Origin: Ralstonia thomasii
GTDB taxonomy: Bacteria > Pseudomonadota > Gammaproteobacteria > Burkholderiales > Burkholderiaceae
Assembly: GCF_958405895.1 (NCBI RefSeq)
Contig: NZ_CATZAR010000012.1
Length of the DNA: 64,000 bases
Reading direction: 5' to 3' (one strand)
Shown here: in pieces, positions 16,586-25,680 of the stretch
Layout of the letters: every line of letters begins with the position of its first letter
Position numbering within the stretch: position 1 is the first letter of the stretch
Notes under the pieces: generated by a model
The model's input: the letters and a program-made list of their open reading frames with translations, nothing else
Told to the model about the DNA's origin: nothing
The model's database searches: none
Program-made: the position numbers and the translations under genes

Positions 16586-18220
16586 ATGGACACCTACGAC
16601 TACATCATCATCGGCGCAGGCTCCGCAGGCTGCGTCCTCGCCAACCGCCTGACCCGCGACCCCGACGTTTCCGTGCTGCTGCTGGAAGCCGGCGGCAAGG
16701 ACGATTACCACTGGATCCACATCCCCGTCGGCTATCTGTACTGCATCGGCAACCCGCGCACCGACTGGCTCTATCGCACCCGCGAAGAACCCGGCTTGAA
16801 CGGCCGCTCGCTCGGCTACCCGCGCGGCCGCGTGCTGGGTGGGTGCTCGTCGATCAACGGCATGATCTACATGCGTGGTCAGCGTGAAGACTACGACGGC
16901 TGGGCCGCCATCACCGGTGATGATTCCTGGAGGTGGGACGCCGTGCTGCCGCTGTTCAAGGCCAGCGAGAACTATCACGGCGGCGCGAACGCATGGCACG
17001 GCGCAAACGGCGAATGGCGCGTCGAGCCGCAACGCCTGCACTGGCAGGTGCTGGAGACCTTCATCGAGGCGGCCGTGCAGGCGGGCATCCCGCGCACGAG
17101 TGACTTCAACCGCGGCGACAACTTTGGCGTTGGCTACTTCGAGGTCAACCAGAAGCGCGGCATCCGCTGGAACACGGCCAAGGGCTTTCTGCGCCCGGCC
17201 TCGCAGCGTCCGAACCTGACCATCGTGACGGGTGCGCAAGTCCGGGCGCTGACGTTTGACGGCAAGCGCTGCACTGGCGTGACGTATCGCGGGGCCGGGC
17301 AGGACTACACGGTGGCCGCGCGCGAAGAGGTGATCCTGTCGGCGGGCGCGATCAACTCGCCGCAATTGCTGGAGCTGGCCGGCATTGGTCAGCCGGAACG
17401 TCTGCAGGCGCTCGGCATTCCGGTGCGCCAGGCGCTGCCGGGTGTCGGAGAAAACCTGCAGGACCACCTGCAACTGCGCAGCGTGGTCAAGGTGAACGGC
17501 GTGCCCACGCTCAACACGCGCGCCTCAAACTGGTGGGGCAAGGCGCTCATCGGCATGCAATACGCGTTCAACCAGAGCGGGCCGATGAGCATGGCGCCGT
17601 CGCAGCTGGGCGTGTTCGCGCGCTCGAACCCGCACGTGTCGCGGCCCGATGTGGAGTACCACGTGCAGCCGCTCTCGCTCGACAAGTTTGGCGATCCGCT
17701 GCACGCGTTCAATGCGTTTACCGCGAGCGTGTGCAATCTGCGGCCGACCTCGCGCGGCACGGTGCATGTCACGTCCGCCGACCCGTTTGCCGCGCCGACC
17801 ATCGCGCCGAACTACTTGTCCACAGAGGAAGACCGCAAGGTCGCGGCCGATTCGCTGCGCCTCACACGCCGCATCGTCGCGCAGCCAGCCTTGGCGCAAT
17901 ACAGGCCCGAGGAGTACCTGCCCGGCGCGGCGTTTCAAACCGACGAGGAACTTGCCCGCGCCGCCGGCGAGATCGGCACGACCATCTTCCACCCGGTCGG
18001 CACGTGCCGCATGGGGCGCGCCGATGATGCAAACGCGGTGGTCGACGCGCAGCTGCGCGTGCGCGGGATCGAAGGCCTGCGGGTGGTCGACGCGTCCGTC
18101 ATGCCGACGATTACGTCGGGCAATACCAACTCGCCGACGATCATGATTGCGGAGAAGGCGAGCGAGATGATCCGTGCCGCGCGCAAGGCCCGAGCCCGCG
18201 GTGAGGCCGTCCCGGCCTGA
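16586..18220 (+). CDS. GMC-family FAD oxidoreductase (choline/alcohol dehydrogenase-like)
   Basis: 544 residues from ATG 16586 (an open frame to 16529 lies upstream). N-terminal FAD motif YIIIGAGSAGCVLANRL with LLLEAGG; GMC signature GRVLGGCSSINGMIYMRGQ; substrate domain; and the C-terminal active site HPVGTCRMG plus NTNSPTI supplying the catalytic His/Asn pair. These flavoenzymes oxidise primary alcohols such as choline or polyethylene glycol. The substrate cannot be fixed here: no betaine aldehyde dehydrogenase is adjacent. Monocistronic as far as seen, upstream of the liv cluster. Confidence 0.92.
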   Translation: MDTYDYIIIGAGSAGCVLANRLTRDPDVSVLLLEAGGKDDYHWIHIPVGYLYCIGNPRTDWLYRTREEPGLNGRSLGYPRGRVLGGCSSINGMIYMRGQREDYDGWAAITGDDSWRWDAVLPLFKASENYHGGANAWHGANGEWRVEPQRLHWQVLETFIEAAVQAGIPRTSDFNRGDNFGVGYFEVNQKRGIRWNTAKGFLRPASQRPNLTIVTGAQVRALTFDGKRCTGVTYRGAGQDYTVAAREEVILSAGAINSPQLLELAGIGQPERLQALGIPVRQALPGVGENLQDHLQLRSVVKVNGVPTLNTRASNWWGKALIGMQYAFNQSGPMSMAPSQLGVFARSNPHVSRPDVEYHVQPLSLDKFGDPLHAFNAFTASVCNLRPTSRGTVHVTSADPFAAPTIAPNYLSTEEDRKVAADSLRLTRRIVAQPALAQYRPEEYLPGAAFQTDEELARAAGEIGTTIFHPVGTCRMGRADDANAVVDAQLRVRGIEGLRVVDASVMPTITSGNTNSPTIMIAEKASEMIRAARKARARGEAVPA

Positions 18221-18465
18221 CACCAGCTCGCGTGCCGATGACACGGGCATGACACACCGCCCGTGTCCACTGGATGCGCAATCCGCATTGCCCCGATAGG
18301 TAACTCTACGTAACCCCCGGGCGTGAGTCGGAAATCCAATACCGGTGCGGGTTTCCGGGGGGTAAGCAGGGTGTAATCGTCTCGGTAAAAACCCCGATGT
18401 TTTGCAACGCAACAGCCGTTGACAATCATCCGCACCATAAAAAGGACGGGAGACCAGAGGGAATC

Positions 18466-19236
18466 ATGGCGCAGGACATCATTCTCGAAACGCGCGGACT
18501 GACCAAGGGCTTCAAGGGCTTTACCGCCGTGTCCGACGTCAACCTGCGCGTGCAGCGTGGGTCCATCCATGCGCTCATCGGCCCGAACGGTGCCGGCAAG
18601 ACGACCTGTTTCAACCTGCTGACCAAATTCCTGGTGCCCACGCGCGGCACGATCCTGTTCAACGGCGTCGATATCACGTCGGAGAAGCCGGCACAGATCG
18701 CGCGCCGCGGCGTCATCCGCTCGTTCCAGATCTCCGCCGTGTTTCCGCATCTGACGGTGATGGAAAACGTTCGCGTTGGACTGCAGCGGCAGCTCGGCAC
18801 GGCGTACGCGTTCTGGCGCAGCGAGCAGTCGCTCAACACGCTGAATGCGCGGGCGATGGAGTTGCTCGAACAGGTGGGCCTGACCGAGTTTGCGCACACC
18901 GTGACGGTGGAGCTGCCCTACGGCCGCAAGCGCGCGCTGGAGATTGCCACCACGCTGGCGATGGAGCCCGAGCTGATGCTGCTCGACGAGCCCACGCAGG
19001 GCATGGGCCACGAAGACGTGGACCGCGTGACGGAGCTGATCAAGCGCGTCGCACAGGGCCGCACGATCCTGATGGTCGAACACAACATGAACGTGGTCTC
19101 GTCCATCGCCGACAAGATCACGGTGCTGCAGCGCGGCCAGATCCTGGCCGAAGGCCCGTACGAAGACGTCTCGAAGAACCCGCAGGTGATGGAAGCCTAT
19201 ATGGGCACCGCCGATGCGGCGCTGGAAGGCCATTGA
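18466..19236 (+). CDS. livG: Branched-chain amino acid ABC transporter ATPase LivG
   Basis: 256 residues from ATG 18466, preceded by an AGAGGG ribosome binding site. Walker A GPNGAGKT (39-46), Walker B LMLLDEPTQGM and the H-loop EHNMNVV are intact. The position normally holding LSGGQ reads LPYGRKRALEIA, the usual LivG form. It opens a cluster ordered livG-livF-livK-livH-livM, which supplies every component of a high-affinity uptake system for branched-chain amino acids or related compounds (ATPases in the cytoplasm, permeases in the inner membrane). Confidence 0.95.
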   Translation: MAQDIILETRGLTKGFKGFTAVSDVNLRVQRGSIHALIGPNGAGKTTCFNLLTKFLVPTRGTILFNGVDITSEKPAQIARRGVIRSFQISAVFPHLTVMENVRVGLQRQLGTAYAFWRSEQSLNTLNARAMELLEQVGLTEFAHTVTVELPYGRKRALEIATTLAMEPELMLLDEPTQGMGHEDVDRVTELIKRVAQGRTILMVEHNMNVVSSIADKITVLQRGQILAEGPYEDVSKNPQVMEAYMGTADAALEGH

Positions 19237-19330
19237 GGCCACTGATCGACGCTGATCGATCACGCGACGCGGCCACACGCCGCGCATCAAACGTAAGCGA
19301 ACGCTAGACCCGAACACACGAGAACACTGC

Positions 19331-20071
19331 ATGAGCACGCCCGCGCTCCAGATCAAGGACCTGCACGCCTGGTACGGCGAATCGCACATCCTGCATGGTG
19401 TCGACCTGACCGTGAACCGCGGCGAGGTGGTCACGCTGCTCGGCCGCAACGGTGCGGGCCGTACCACCACGCTGCGCGCCATCATGGGCCTGGTGGGCAC
19501 GCGCAAAGGCTCCATCGTCGTGCATGACGCTGGCGGCCAGGGTGTGGAAACGATCGACCTGCCCACGCACAAGATCGCCCACTGCGGCATCGGGTACTGC
19601 CCCGAGGAGCGCGGCATTTTCTCGAGCCTGTCGTGCGAAGAGAACCTGATGCTGCCGCCGGTGCTGAAGGGCCAGGTGGCCAAGACCGGCAATGCCGGTA
19701 TGAGCATCGACGAGATCTACGAGATGTTCCCCAACCTGGCCGAGCGCCGCCAAAGCCAGGGCACGCGCCTGTCGGGCGGCGAGCAGCAGATGCTGGCGGT
19801 CGGGCGCATCCTGCGCACCGGCGCGAACCTGTTGCTGCTCGACGAGATTTCCGAAGGACTGGCGCCGGTGATCGTGCAGGCGCTGGCCCGCATGATCCTG
19901 ATGCTCAAGAAGCGCGGCTACACGGTGGTGATGGTGGAGCAGAACTTCCGCTTTGCCGCGCCGCTGGCAGACCGGTTTTATGTGATGGAACACGGCCGCA
20001 TCGTCGAGCGTTTCGAGGCGGCGCAGTTGCAGGACAAGATGCCGGTGCTGCACGAGCTGCTCGGCGTTTAA
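19331..20071 (+). CDS. livF: Branched-chain amino acid ABC transporter ATPase LivF (Walker A Lys replaced by Arg)
   Basis: 246 residues. Signature LSGGEQQMLAVGR, Walker B LLLLDEISEGLAP and H-loop VMVEQNFRFA are normal, but the Walker A reads GRNGAGRT (38-45): Arg44, codon CGT at 19460-19462, stands where the ATP-phosphate-binding lysine is expected. CGT is not a single base change from a lysine codon, so this is not a fresh mutation or read error. The paired LivG is canonical, so this may be an asymmetric transporter with one weakened site. It follows livG by 94 bp. Confidence 0.94.
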   Translation: MSTPALQIKDLHAWYGESHILHGVDLTVNRGEVVTLLGRNGAGRTTTLRAIMGLVGTRKGSIVVHDAGGQGVETIDLPTHKIAHCGIGYCPEERGIFSSLSCEENLMLPPVLKGQVAKTGNAGMSIDEIYEMFPNLAERRQSQGTRLSGGEQQMLAVGRILRTGANLLLLDEISEGLAPVIVQALARMILMLKKRGYTVVMVEQNFRFAAPLADRFYVMEHGRIVERFEAAQLQDKMPVLHELLGV

Positions 20072-20146
20072 GAGGTTTTCCCGATCGACTTGCAAGACCC
20101 ATGCGCCAGCGTGATCCGCGGCGCGCACGACACAGGAGACAAGACC

Positions 20147-21355
20147 ATGACACTCAAGAAGCTGGCTGGTGCATTGATGGCGGTAGGGCTGGGGGCGGCC
20201 GCATTCGGCGCGCATGCGCAGGTGAGCGGCGACAAGGTGAAGATCGGCTACATCACCGATCTTTCGGGGCTGTATGCCGACATCGACGGGCAGGGCGGTG
20301 TCGAGGCGGTGAAGATGGCGATCGAGGATGCGGGCGGCAAGGTGCTCGGCAAGCCGATCGAACTCGTGACGGCGGACCACCAGAACAAGGCCGACATTGC
20401 CGCATCGAAGGCGCGTGAATGGATGGACCAGCAAGGCCTGGACATGCTGCTGGGCGGCACGAACTCTGCCACGGGCCTGGCCATGAACAAGGTGGCTTCC
20501 GAGAAGAAGCGCGTGTTTATCGACATCGGTGCCGGCACGGCGCGCCTGACCAACGAAGAGTGCACGCCGTACACGATCCACTATGCGTACGACACCGTGG
20601 CACTGGCCAAGGGCACGGGCAGCGCGGTGGTCAAGCAGGGCGGCAAGTCGTGGTTCTTCCTGACCGCCGATTACGCGTTCGGTCACTCGCTGGAGAACGA
20701 CACCACGGCTGTGGTGAAGGCCAACGGCGGCACGGTGGTCGGTTCGGTCAAGCACCCGCTGTCGGCATCGGACTTCTCGTCGTACCTGCTGCAGGCGCAG
20801 TCGTCCAAGGCACAGATCCTGGGCCTGGCCAACGCCGGCGGCGACACGATCAACTCGATCAAGGCAGCCAAGGAATTCGGCATCACCAAGACGATGAAGA
20901 TCGCAGGCCTGCTGATGTTCATCAACGACGTGCACAGCCTGGGTCTGCAGACGGCCGAAGGCCTGCTGATGACCGACAGCTGGTACTGGGACATGACCGA
21001 CGCGTCGCGCAAGTTCGCCAACCGCTACTTCATGAAGATGAAGAAGATGCCGAGCAGCCTGCAGGCAGCGGATTACTCGGCGGTGTCGAACTACATCAAG
21101 GCCGTGGCCGCTGCTGGCACGGATGATCCGGACAAGGTCATCGCCCAGCTCAAGAAGACCAAGATCGACGACTTCTACACGAAGGGCTATATCCGCCAGG
21201 ACGGCCGTGCCATCCACGACATGTACCTGCTGCAGGTGAAGACGCCGGCCGAATCGAAGAAGCCGTGGGATTACCTGAAGGTTGTCGCGACGATCCCGGG
21301 CGAGCAGGCTTTCACCACGCCGGCCGAGTCCAAGTGCTCGCTGATGAAGAAGTAA
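20147..21355 (+). CDS. livK: Branched-chain amino acid-type ABC transporter periplasmic binding protein
   Basis: 402 residues from ATG 20147, preceded by CAGGAG. Signal peptide to about AFGAHAQ (residue 25). The mature protein is a type I periplasmic binding fold: VKIGYITDLSGLYADIDG, then the GTNSATGLAMNKVASE and WFFLTADYAFGHSLENDT segments. It resembles the longer binding proteins annotated for amino acids, amides or aromatic acids, so the ligand may differ from leucine. Adjacent ATPases and permeases make it the binding component of this transporter. A strong hairpin follows it, before livH. Confidence 0.92.
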   Translation: MTLKKLAGALMAVGLGAAAFGAHAQVSGDKVKIGYITDLSGLYADIDGQGGVEAVKMAIEDAGGKVLGKPIELVTADHQNKADIAASKAREWMDQQGLDMLLGGTNSATGLAMNKVASEKKRVFIDIGAGTARLTNEECTPYTIHYAYDTVALAKGTGSAVVKQGGKSWFFLTADYAFGHSLENDTTAVVKANGGTVVGSVKHPLSASDFSSYLLQAQSSKAQILGLANAGGDTINSIKAAKEFGITKTMKIAGLLMFINDVHSLGLQTAEGLLMTDSWYWDMTDASRKFANRYFMKMKKMPSSLQAADYSAVSNYIKAVAAAGTDDPDKVIAQLKKTKIDDFYTKGYIRQDGRAIHDMYLLQVKTPAESKKPWDYLKVVATIPGEQAFTTPAESKCSLMKK

Positions 21356-21370
21356 AAGCGTAGGCAATCC

Positions 21371-21400
21371 GGCGCCGCCGTCCGTGTGGAGGGCGGCGCC
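21371..21400 (+). other. Intercistronic GC-rich hairpin between livK and livH
   Basis: Perfect 9-bp arms GGCGCCGCC (21371-21379) and GGCGGCGCC (21392-21400) with a 12-nt loop, not followed by a T-run. It is more likely a 3' mRNA-stabilising structure protecting the livK message than a terminator. That would allow more binding protein than permease to be made. Confidence 0.6.
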
Positions 21401-21435
21401 ATCAACGTTGTGTTGGTGTTCTTCCCCTGACCGCG

Positions 21436-22320
21436 ATGGAAATCTTCGGCGTTCCGCTACCGGCCATGCTCAGCCAGCTGCTGCTGGGTCTGGTCAACGG
21501 TTCCTTCTATGCGATGTTGAGCCTGGGCCTTGCGGTCATCTTCGGGCTGCTCAACGTCATCAATTTTGCGCACGGCGCGCTGTTCATGCTGGGCGCGGTG
21601 CTCACGTGGATGGGCTTCTCGTACCTGGGCGTGCCTTATTGGGCGATGCTCGCGCTCTCGCCGCTGGCGATCGGCTTGCTGGGCGTGGTGATCGAACGCA
21701 CGCTGCTGCGGTTCATCTACAAGCTCGATCACCTCTATGGCCTGCTGCTCACGTTGGGCGTGACGCTCGTCATCGAAGGCGTGTTCCGCGCCATCTACGG
21801 TGTGTCTGGCCTGCCATATGACACGCCCCAACTGCTGCAGGGTGCCACCGACCTCGGCTTCATGATGCTGCCCAACTATCGCGCGTGGGTGGTGGTGGCG
21901 TCGCTGGCGGTGTGCTTTGCCACGTGGTTCATGATCGAGAAGACGAAGCTGGGCGCTTACCTGCGCGCCGGCACGGAGAACCCCAAGCTGGTCGAAGCCT
22001 TTGGCGTGAACGTGCCGCTGATGGTCACGCTTACCTACGGCTTTGGCGTGGCGCTGGCGGCGTTTGCTGGTGTGCTGGCGGCGCCGGTCATCCAGATCTC
22101 GCCGCTGATGGGGCAGAGCATGATCATCACCGTGTTTGCGGTGGTGGTGATTGGCGGCATGGGGTCGATTCTCGGTTCGATCGTCACCGGGCTGGGCCTG
22201 GGCGTGATCGAGGGGCTGACCAAGGTGTTTTATCCACAGGCGTCGGCGACCGTGGTGTTCGTGATCATGGTGCTGGTGCTGCTGGTGCGTCCGGCGGGCC
22301 TGTTCGGTAAAGAGAAATGA
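21436..22320 (+). CDS. livH: Branched-chain amino acid ABC transporter permease LivH
   Basis: 294 residues with about eight transmembrane segments. The LivH signature NGSFYAMLSLGLAVIFGLLNVINFAHG is near the N-terminus, and a conserved loop follows (AGTENPKLVEAFGVNV, the coupling region) with GSILGSIVTGLGLGVIEG near the end. It forms half of the membrane channel with LivM. Its stop overlaps the livM start by 4 bp (ATGA), giving translational coupling. Confidence 0.95.
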   Translation: MEIFGVPLPAMLSQLLLGLVNGSFYAMLSLGLAVIFGLLNVINFAHGALFMLGAVLTWMGFSYLGVPYWAMLALSPLAIGLLGVVIERTLLRFIYKLDHLYGLLLTLGVTLVIEGVFRAIYGVSGLPYDTPQLLQGATDLGFMMLPNYRAWVVVASLAVCFATWFMIEKTKLGAYLRAGTENPKLVEAFGVNVPLMVTLTYGFGVALAAFAGVLAAPVIQISPLMGQSMIITVFAVVVIGGMGSILGSIVTGLGLGVIEGLTKVFYPQASATVVFVIMVLVLLVRPAGLFGKEK

Positions 22321-23321
22321 GCGGCGCGGCCAACATGACCAACTCTTCTTCCCTCAAATACGTGCTGTACGGGCTGCTTCTGGTGGCGCTGATTGCCGCG
22401 CCGCTGGTGGGCGCGTATCCGGTGTTCGTCGCCAAGCTGCTGTGCTTTGCGCTGTTTGCCTCCGCCTTCAACCTGCTGCTGGGTTACACAGGGCTGCTAT
22501 CGTTCGGGCATGCGGCGTTCTTTGGCGGCGCGGGCTACGTGGCCGGCTACATGATGCGCGACCTGCATGTCACGCCGGAGCTTGGCCTGCTGGCGGGCAC
22601 TGCAGCGGGCGCGTTCATCGGTTTGATCGTCGGCCTGCTCGCCATCCGTCGTCAGGGGATCTACTTCGCGATGATCACACTGGCGCTGGCACAGATGCTG
22701 TATTTCTTCTGCCTTCAGGTGCCATTCACCGGCGGCGAAGACGGCCTGCAGGGCGTGCCGCGCGGCAAGCTGTTCGGCGTGCTGGATCTGTCGTCCGACC
22801 TCACGCTGTATTACGTCGTGCTCGCTATCGTGGTGCTGGCGTTCCTGCTGATCGTGCGCACGATCCACTCGCCGTTCGGGCAGATCCTCAAGGCCATCAA
22901 GGAGAACGAGCCGCGCGCCACGTCCCTCGGCTACGACACCGATCGTTTCAAGCTGCTGGCCTTCGTGCTGTCGGCGGCGCTGACGGGCCTGGCCGGTTCG
23001 CTCAAGACGCTGGTGCTCGGCTTCGAGACGCTCACCGACGTGCACTGGTCGATGTCCGGCTCGGTCATCCTGATGACGCTGGTAGGCGGCCTGGGTATCC
23101 TGTCTGGCCCGCTGCTGGGTGCGGCGCTCGTGATCGCGCTGGAAAACAAGCTCGGCGACATCGGCAGTTTCCTCGCTGGCGCCACTGGCATCGACGGCTT
23201 CAATATCCTTGGCGAATCAGTCACCACGGTCACGGGCGCGATCTTCGTGATCTGTGTGCTGACGTTCCGGCGCGGCATCATGGGCGAAATTGCGGCGCGT
23301 GTGCCCTGGCTGCGACGTTGA
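22317..23321 (+). CDS. livM: Branched-chain amino acid ABC transporter permease LivM
   Basis: 334 residues with about ten hydrophobic segments. LivM features: NLLLGYTGLLSFGHAAFFGG, the coupling loop IKENEPRATSLGYDTDRFK, and MTLVGGLGILSGPLLGAAL. Starts in the 4-bp overlap with livH; a second in-frame Met six codons in is also possible. It completes the five-gene transporter. A rho-independent terminator lies 200 bp beyond its stop, with no gene in between. Confidence 0.95.
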   Translation: MSGAANMTNSSSLKYVLYGLLLVALIAAPLVGAYPVFVAKLLCFALFASAFNLLLGYTGLLSFGHAAFFGGAGYVAGYMMRDLHVTPELGLLAGTAAGAFIGLIVGLLAIRRQGIYFAMITLALAQMLYFFCLQVPFTGGEDGLQGVPRGKLFGVLDLSSDLTLYYVVLAIVVLAFLLIVRTIHSPFGQILKAIKENEPRATSLGYDTDRFKLLAFVLSAALTGLAGSLKTLVLGFETLTDVHWSMSGSVILMTLVGGLGILSGPLLGAALVIALENKLGDIGSFLAGATGIDGFNILGESVTTVTGAIFVICVLTFRRGIMGEIAARVPWLRR

Positions 23322-23520
23322 CGCCACAATGCGCGAAGATGCCGGTAAATTTCACCCGAACGGCTGCACTTGGTGCCTCATGCACCGTAAGGGTTTGCTC
23401 TAGTTGCTGCATTGCGGTGCATCTTTTACAGTCTCGTTACGGTTTTCGCACGAGATAAATGAGGCGGGAGCGAGGAGACGACAGCACGCACCGCATGTAC
23501 GGTGGAGATGCAAAATAGAT

Positions 23521-23556
23521 AAAGGCCCTGCCAGGCGATCCCCGGCAGGGCCTTTT
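23521..23556. terminator. Terminator downstream of livM, shared with the opposing gene
   Basis: Perfect 12-bp stem AAAGGCCCTGCC (23521-23532) / GGCAGGGCCTTT (23544-23555) with an 11-nt loop, then Ts. The minus-strand hypothetical gene ends inside the right arm (its stop is at 23555-23557), so the structure can stop both the liv transcript and that gene's transcript. The 200 bp between livM and the stem holds only a possible CTCGT/ACGAG hairpin followed by GATAAA. Confidence 0.9.
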
Positions 23557-23806
23557 AGTTTGTGCGGTCTCCTTCCGCGAGAGCGCCGGCCAGCAGTGCC
23601 CGCCCCCGGGCGCTGACCGTCACTAGCTGCAGCTCAGGCGGGGATTCGGGCGCGCAGTCGACCAGCCCGTCGATACAGGCATCCTCCCAGATCGACAAGC
23701 GCGGGCACGACGTCCGCCACGTTTCCAGCACTTCGGCGTAGGGCCGGGGCCGCTCGGCCAGCGACTGCAGCAATTGCAGGGTGAGGGCGCGGGTCGGGTC
23801 TGCCAT
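23555..23806 (-). CDS. Conserved hypothetical protein
   Basis: 83 residues from the ATG at 23804-23806 (complement), supported by a GGAG ribosome binding site; the open frame reaches 23854. Sequence features: a helical start (TRALTLQLLQSLAERPRPYAE), then LETWRTSCPRLSIWEDA and a C-terminal VSARGRALL. The layout resembles a small winged-helix module, and similar short proteins with the WRTSCPRLSIWEDA stretch are recalled from other Burkholderiales, without a known function. It stands alone and ends in the shared terminator. Confidence 0.7.
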   Translation of the reverse strand: MADPTRALTLQLLQSLAERPRPYAEVLETWRTSCPRLSIWEDACIDGLVDCAPESPPELQLVTVSARGRALLAGALAEGDRTN

Positions 23807-23895
23807 GGCGGGCTCCGTGGGGCGACGCATCCATTCTGGTTCGTGCAGATTCACAAGAGAAATGCATTAGGCGTCGACGCCTATGCGCGCGCTGC

Positions 23896-24363
23896 ATGAC
23901 AATGGCGCCTTCGCCAGAGCCGCCCATGATCCTGTCCACCCGCCTTGCCACGCCTGAAGACCGCGCGCACCTGCTGACCGCCGTCGCGTCGACCGCCTCG
24001 CCGCTGCAGCTGGCGCATGCCGTCGATACGCTGCTCGCTCATCCGAGCGTGCATCCATGCTTCCTGGTGGAGACGGGTGAGGTGTTGGCCGGCGTGGTGC
24101 CGATCACGCTCGTGCCGCATCTGATGCTGGGCGGTCTGGTGGCGTGGTTGCCGGCTGGCGTGATGCTATTTACCGGTGACATGGCCACGCGTGAGGCCGC
24201 CTTGGCGGCCGTCAATGAGTACGCCAGGGCACACGGCATACTCCACGTCCTGCTGCCGCCCGCGGCGCTTTCGGCTGAAGACGCCGCAGCGCTCGGCTTT
24301 GTGCCCGACGCGTCGGGCTGCTGGCGGCGCAGCGCACGCCCGTCGCCCAAGTCGCTGGGCTAA
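23896..24363 (+). CDS. Hypothetical protein, possibly acetyltransferase-like
   Basis: 155 residues; a second in-frame Met at residue 11 (MILSTRLATPEDRAHLL) may be the real start. The opening RLATPEDRAHLL resembles the first strand and helix of GNAT acetyltransferases. A hydrophobic centre (VPHLMLGGLVAWLPAGVMLF) and ALGFVPDASGCWRRS near the end also fit that fold, but no clear acetyl-CoA loop is visible. The frame has normal codon use. The TSUP gene starts 23 bp downstream on the same strand, so they may be co-transcribed. Function unknown. Confidence 0.6.
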   Translation: MTMAPSPEPPMILSTRLATPEDRAHLLTAVASTASPLQLAHAVDTLLAHPSVHPCFLVETGEVLAGVVPITLVPHLMLGGLVAWLPAGVMLFTGDMATREAALAAVNEYARAHGILHVLLPPAALSAEDAAALGFVPDASGCWRRSARPSPKSLG

Positions 24364-24386
24364 TCCTTCGTGTTTCGTTTCTCCTG

Positions 24387-25145
24387 ATGGAATTCGCTTT
24401 GCTCGCCGTGGCCGGCTTTCTGGCCGGCCTGATCGATGCCGTAGCCGGTGGCGGCGGCCTAGTGCAGATTCCCGCCCTGTTCTCTGCGTATCCGAACATC
24501 GCGCCCGCTACGCTCATCGGTACGAACAAGGTCGCGTCGATGTCGGGCACCGCGACGGCGGCGGTGCGCTACGGCCGCACGGTGCGCATCTATTGGGGCG
24601 CGACGGCACCGGCGGTGGTCACCGCGTTTATGTTTTCGCTACTGGGCGCGTGGGCGCTCATGCATATTCCCGCCGAACCGCTGCGCCGTGCGCTGCCGTT
24701 CGTGCTGGCGGTGCTGCTCGTCTACACGGTGGCCAAGAAGAATCTGGGCGCCGATCACGCCCCGAGCCTCCAGGGCTGGCGCGAGCGGGCGACGGCGTTG
24801 CTGGCTGGCGCCGCCATCGGTTTCTACGACGGCGTCTTCGGCCCGGGCACCGGCAGCTTTCTGATGATCGTGTTTGTGCGCGTGTTTGGGTACGACTTTC
24901 TGCACGCGTCGGCGTCCACCAAGATCGTGAATCTGGCGACCAACGTGGCGGCCCTGTTACTGTTGGCCGCCAAGGGCCACGTGTGGTGGCAGCTTGGCGT
25001 GGTGATGGCAGTCGCCAACGTGGCCGGCAATCAGGTCGGCAGCCACCTCGCGTTGCGGCACGGCAGCCGCTTCGTGCGCAAGGTGTTCATCGTGGTGGTG
25101 CTGGCGTTGATTTTGAAGACGGCTTACGACGCGTTCATCCGTTGA
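24387..25145 (+). CDS. TSUP family permease (TauE/SafE-like)
   Basis: 252 residues with about eight hydrophobic segments. The family repeats are visible: FLAGLIDAVAGGGGLVQIPAL near the N-terminus and IGFYDGVFGPGTGSFLM in the second half. TSUP proteins move sulfonates, sulfite or other organic anions across the inner membrane. No substrate-specific enzyme is adjacent. The stop overlaps the convergent cupin gene by 11 bp. Confidence 0.88.
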   Translation: MEFALLAVAGFLAGLIDAVAGGGGLVQIPALFSAYPNIAPATLIGTNKVASMSGTATAAVRYGRTVRIYWGATAPAVVTAFMFSLLGAWALMHIPAEPLRRALPFVLAVLLVYTVAKKNLGADHAPSLQGWRERATALLAGAAIGFYDGVFGPGTGSFLMIVFVRVFGYDFLHASASTKIVNLATNVAALLLLAAKGHVWWQLGVVMAVANVAGNQVGSHLALRHGSRFVRKVFIVVVLALILKTAYDAFIR

Positions 25146-25512
25146 GTTGCTTCTCGAGCGTCACGCTGCGCTCGGTAATGACATCGCCCGTGTGCTGCGT
25201 GGTCACGGTTTCGATCAGCATGATTCCGCATTCCTCGTCGGCAACCGGAAAATGCCGCACGCCACGCGGTACGACGCAGAAGTCACCGGGGCCGAGATGC
25301 ACATCGGCGCGGTCCTCGAAGGCGATTTTCAGGTGGCCATAGACCACGAAAAACAGTTCGTCTTCATTCGGGTGGTCGTGCCAGACGAATTCGCCCTTGA
25401 GCTTGGCGACCTTGATGTATTGGTCGTTGACTTGGCCGACAATGCGCGGCGACCAATAGTCCGTGACCTGTTCCAGCGCGTGCGTGACCTGTACGGCGTG
25501 TCCTGCGAGCAT
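25135..25512 (-). CDS. Single-domain cupin protein
   Basis: 125 residues from the ATG at 25510-25512 (complement). The cupin motifs are intact: WHDHPNEDELFFVVYG (two His and a Glu as metal ligands) and GPGDFCVVPRGVRHFP. It is a small beta-barrel that probably binds a metal. Members include isomerases, dioxygenases and sensors, and the reaction cannot be told from sequence. Convergent with the TSUP gene, overlapping its 3' end by 11 bp. Confidence 0.85.
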   Translation of the reverse strand: MLAGHAVQVTHALEQVTDYWSPRIVGQVNDQYIKVAKLKGEFVWHDHPNEDELFFVVYGHLKIAFEDRADVHLGPGDFCVVPRGVRHFPVADEECGIMLIETVTTQHTGDVITERSVTLEKQLNG

Positions 25513-25680
25513 GGTGCGCTCCGATGGGTGGGAAGGCACTGAAGATACGGGCGCCCGCCGCGCATTCCCAACCAAACTTTCTAATCGCGCCGATCACGCG
25601 GGCTAATGCGCGGTGCGTTGTCACCGTGTTGCCGCACGGGCTGGCTAGGCTGCAAAGTTCCGCTTTTACTGCGCAGCATC

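Noticed and set aside
19304..21367. 687-codon open frame antisense to livF-livK
   Set aside because: Spans two real genes and their spacer on the other strand; no start signal and no domain-like sequence.
22230..22238. Perfect DnaA box TTATCCACA in livH
   Set aside because: Single and coding (Y-P-Q codons), no clustering; treated as chance.
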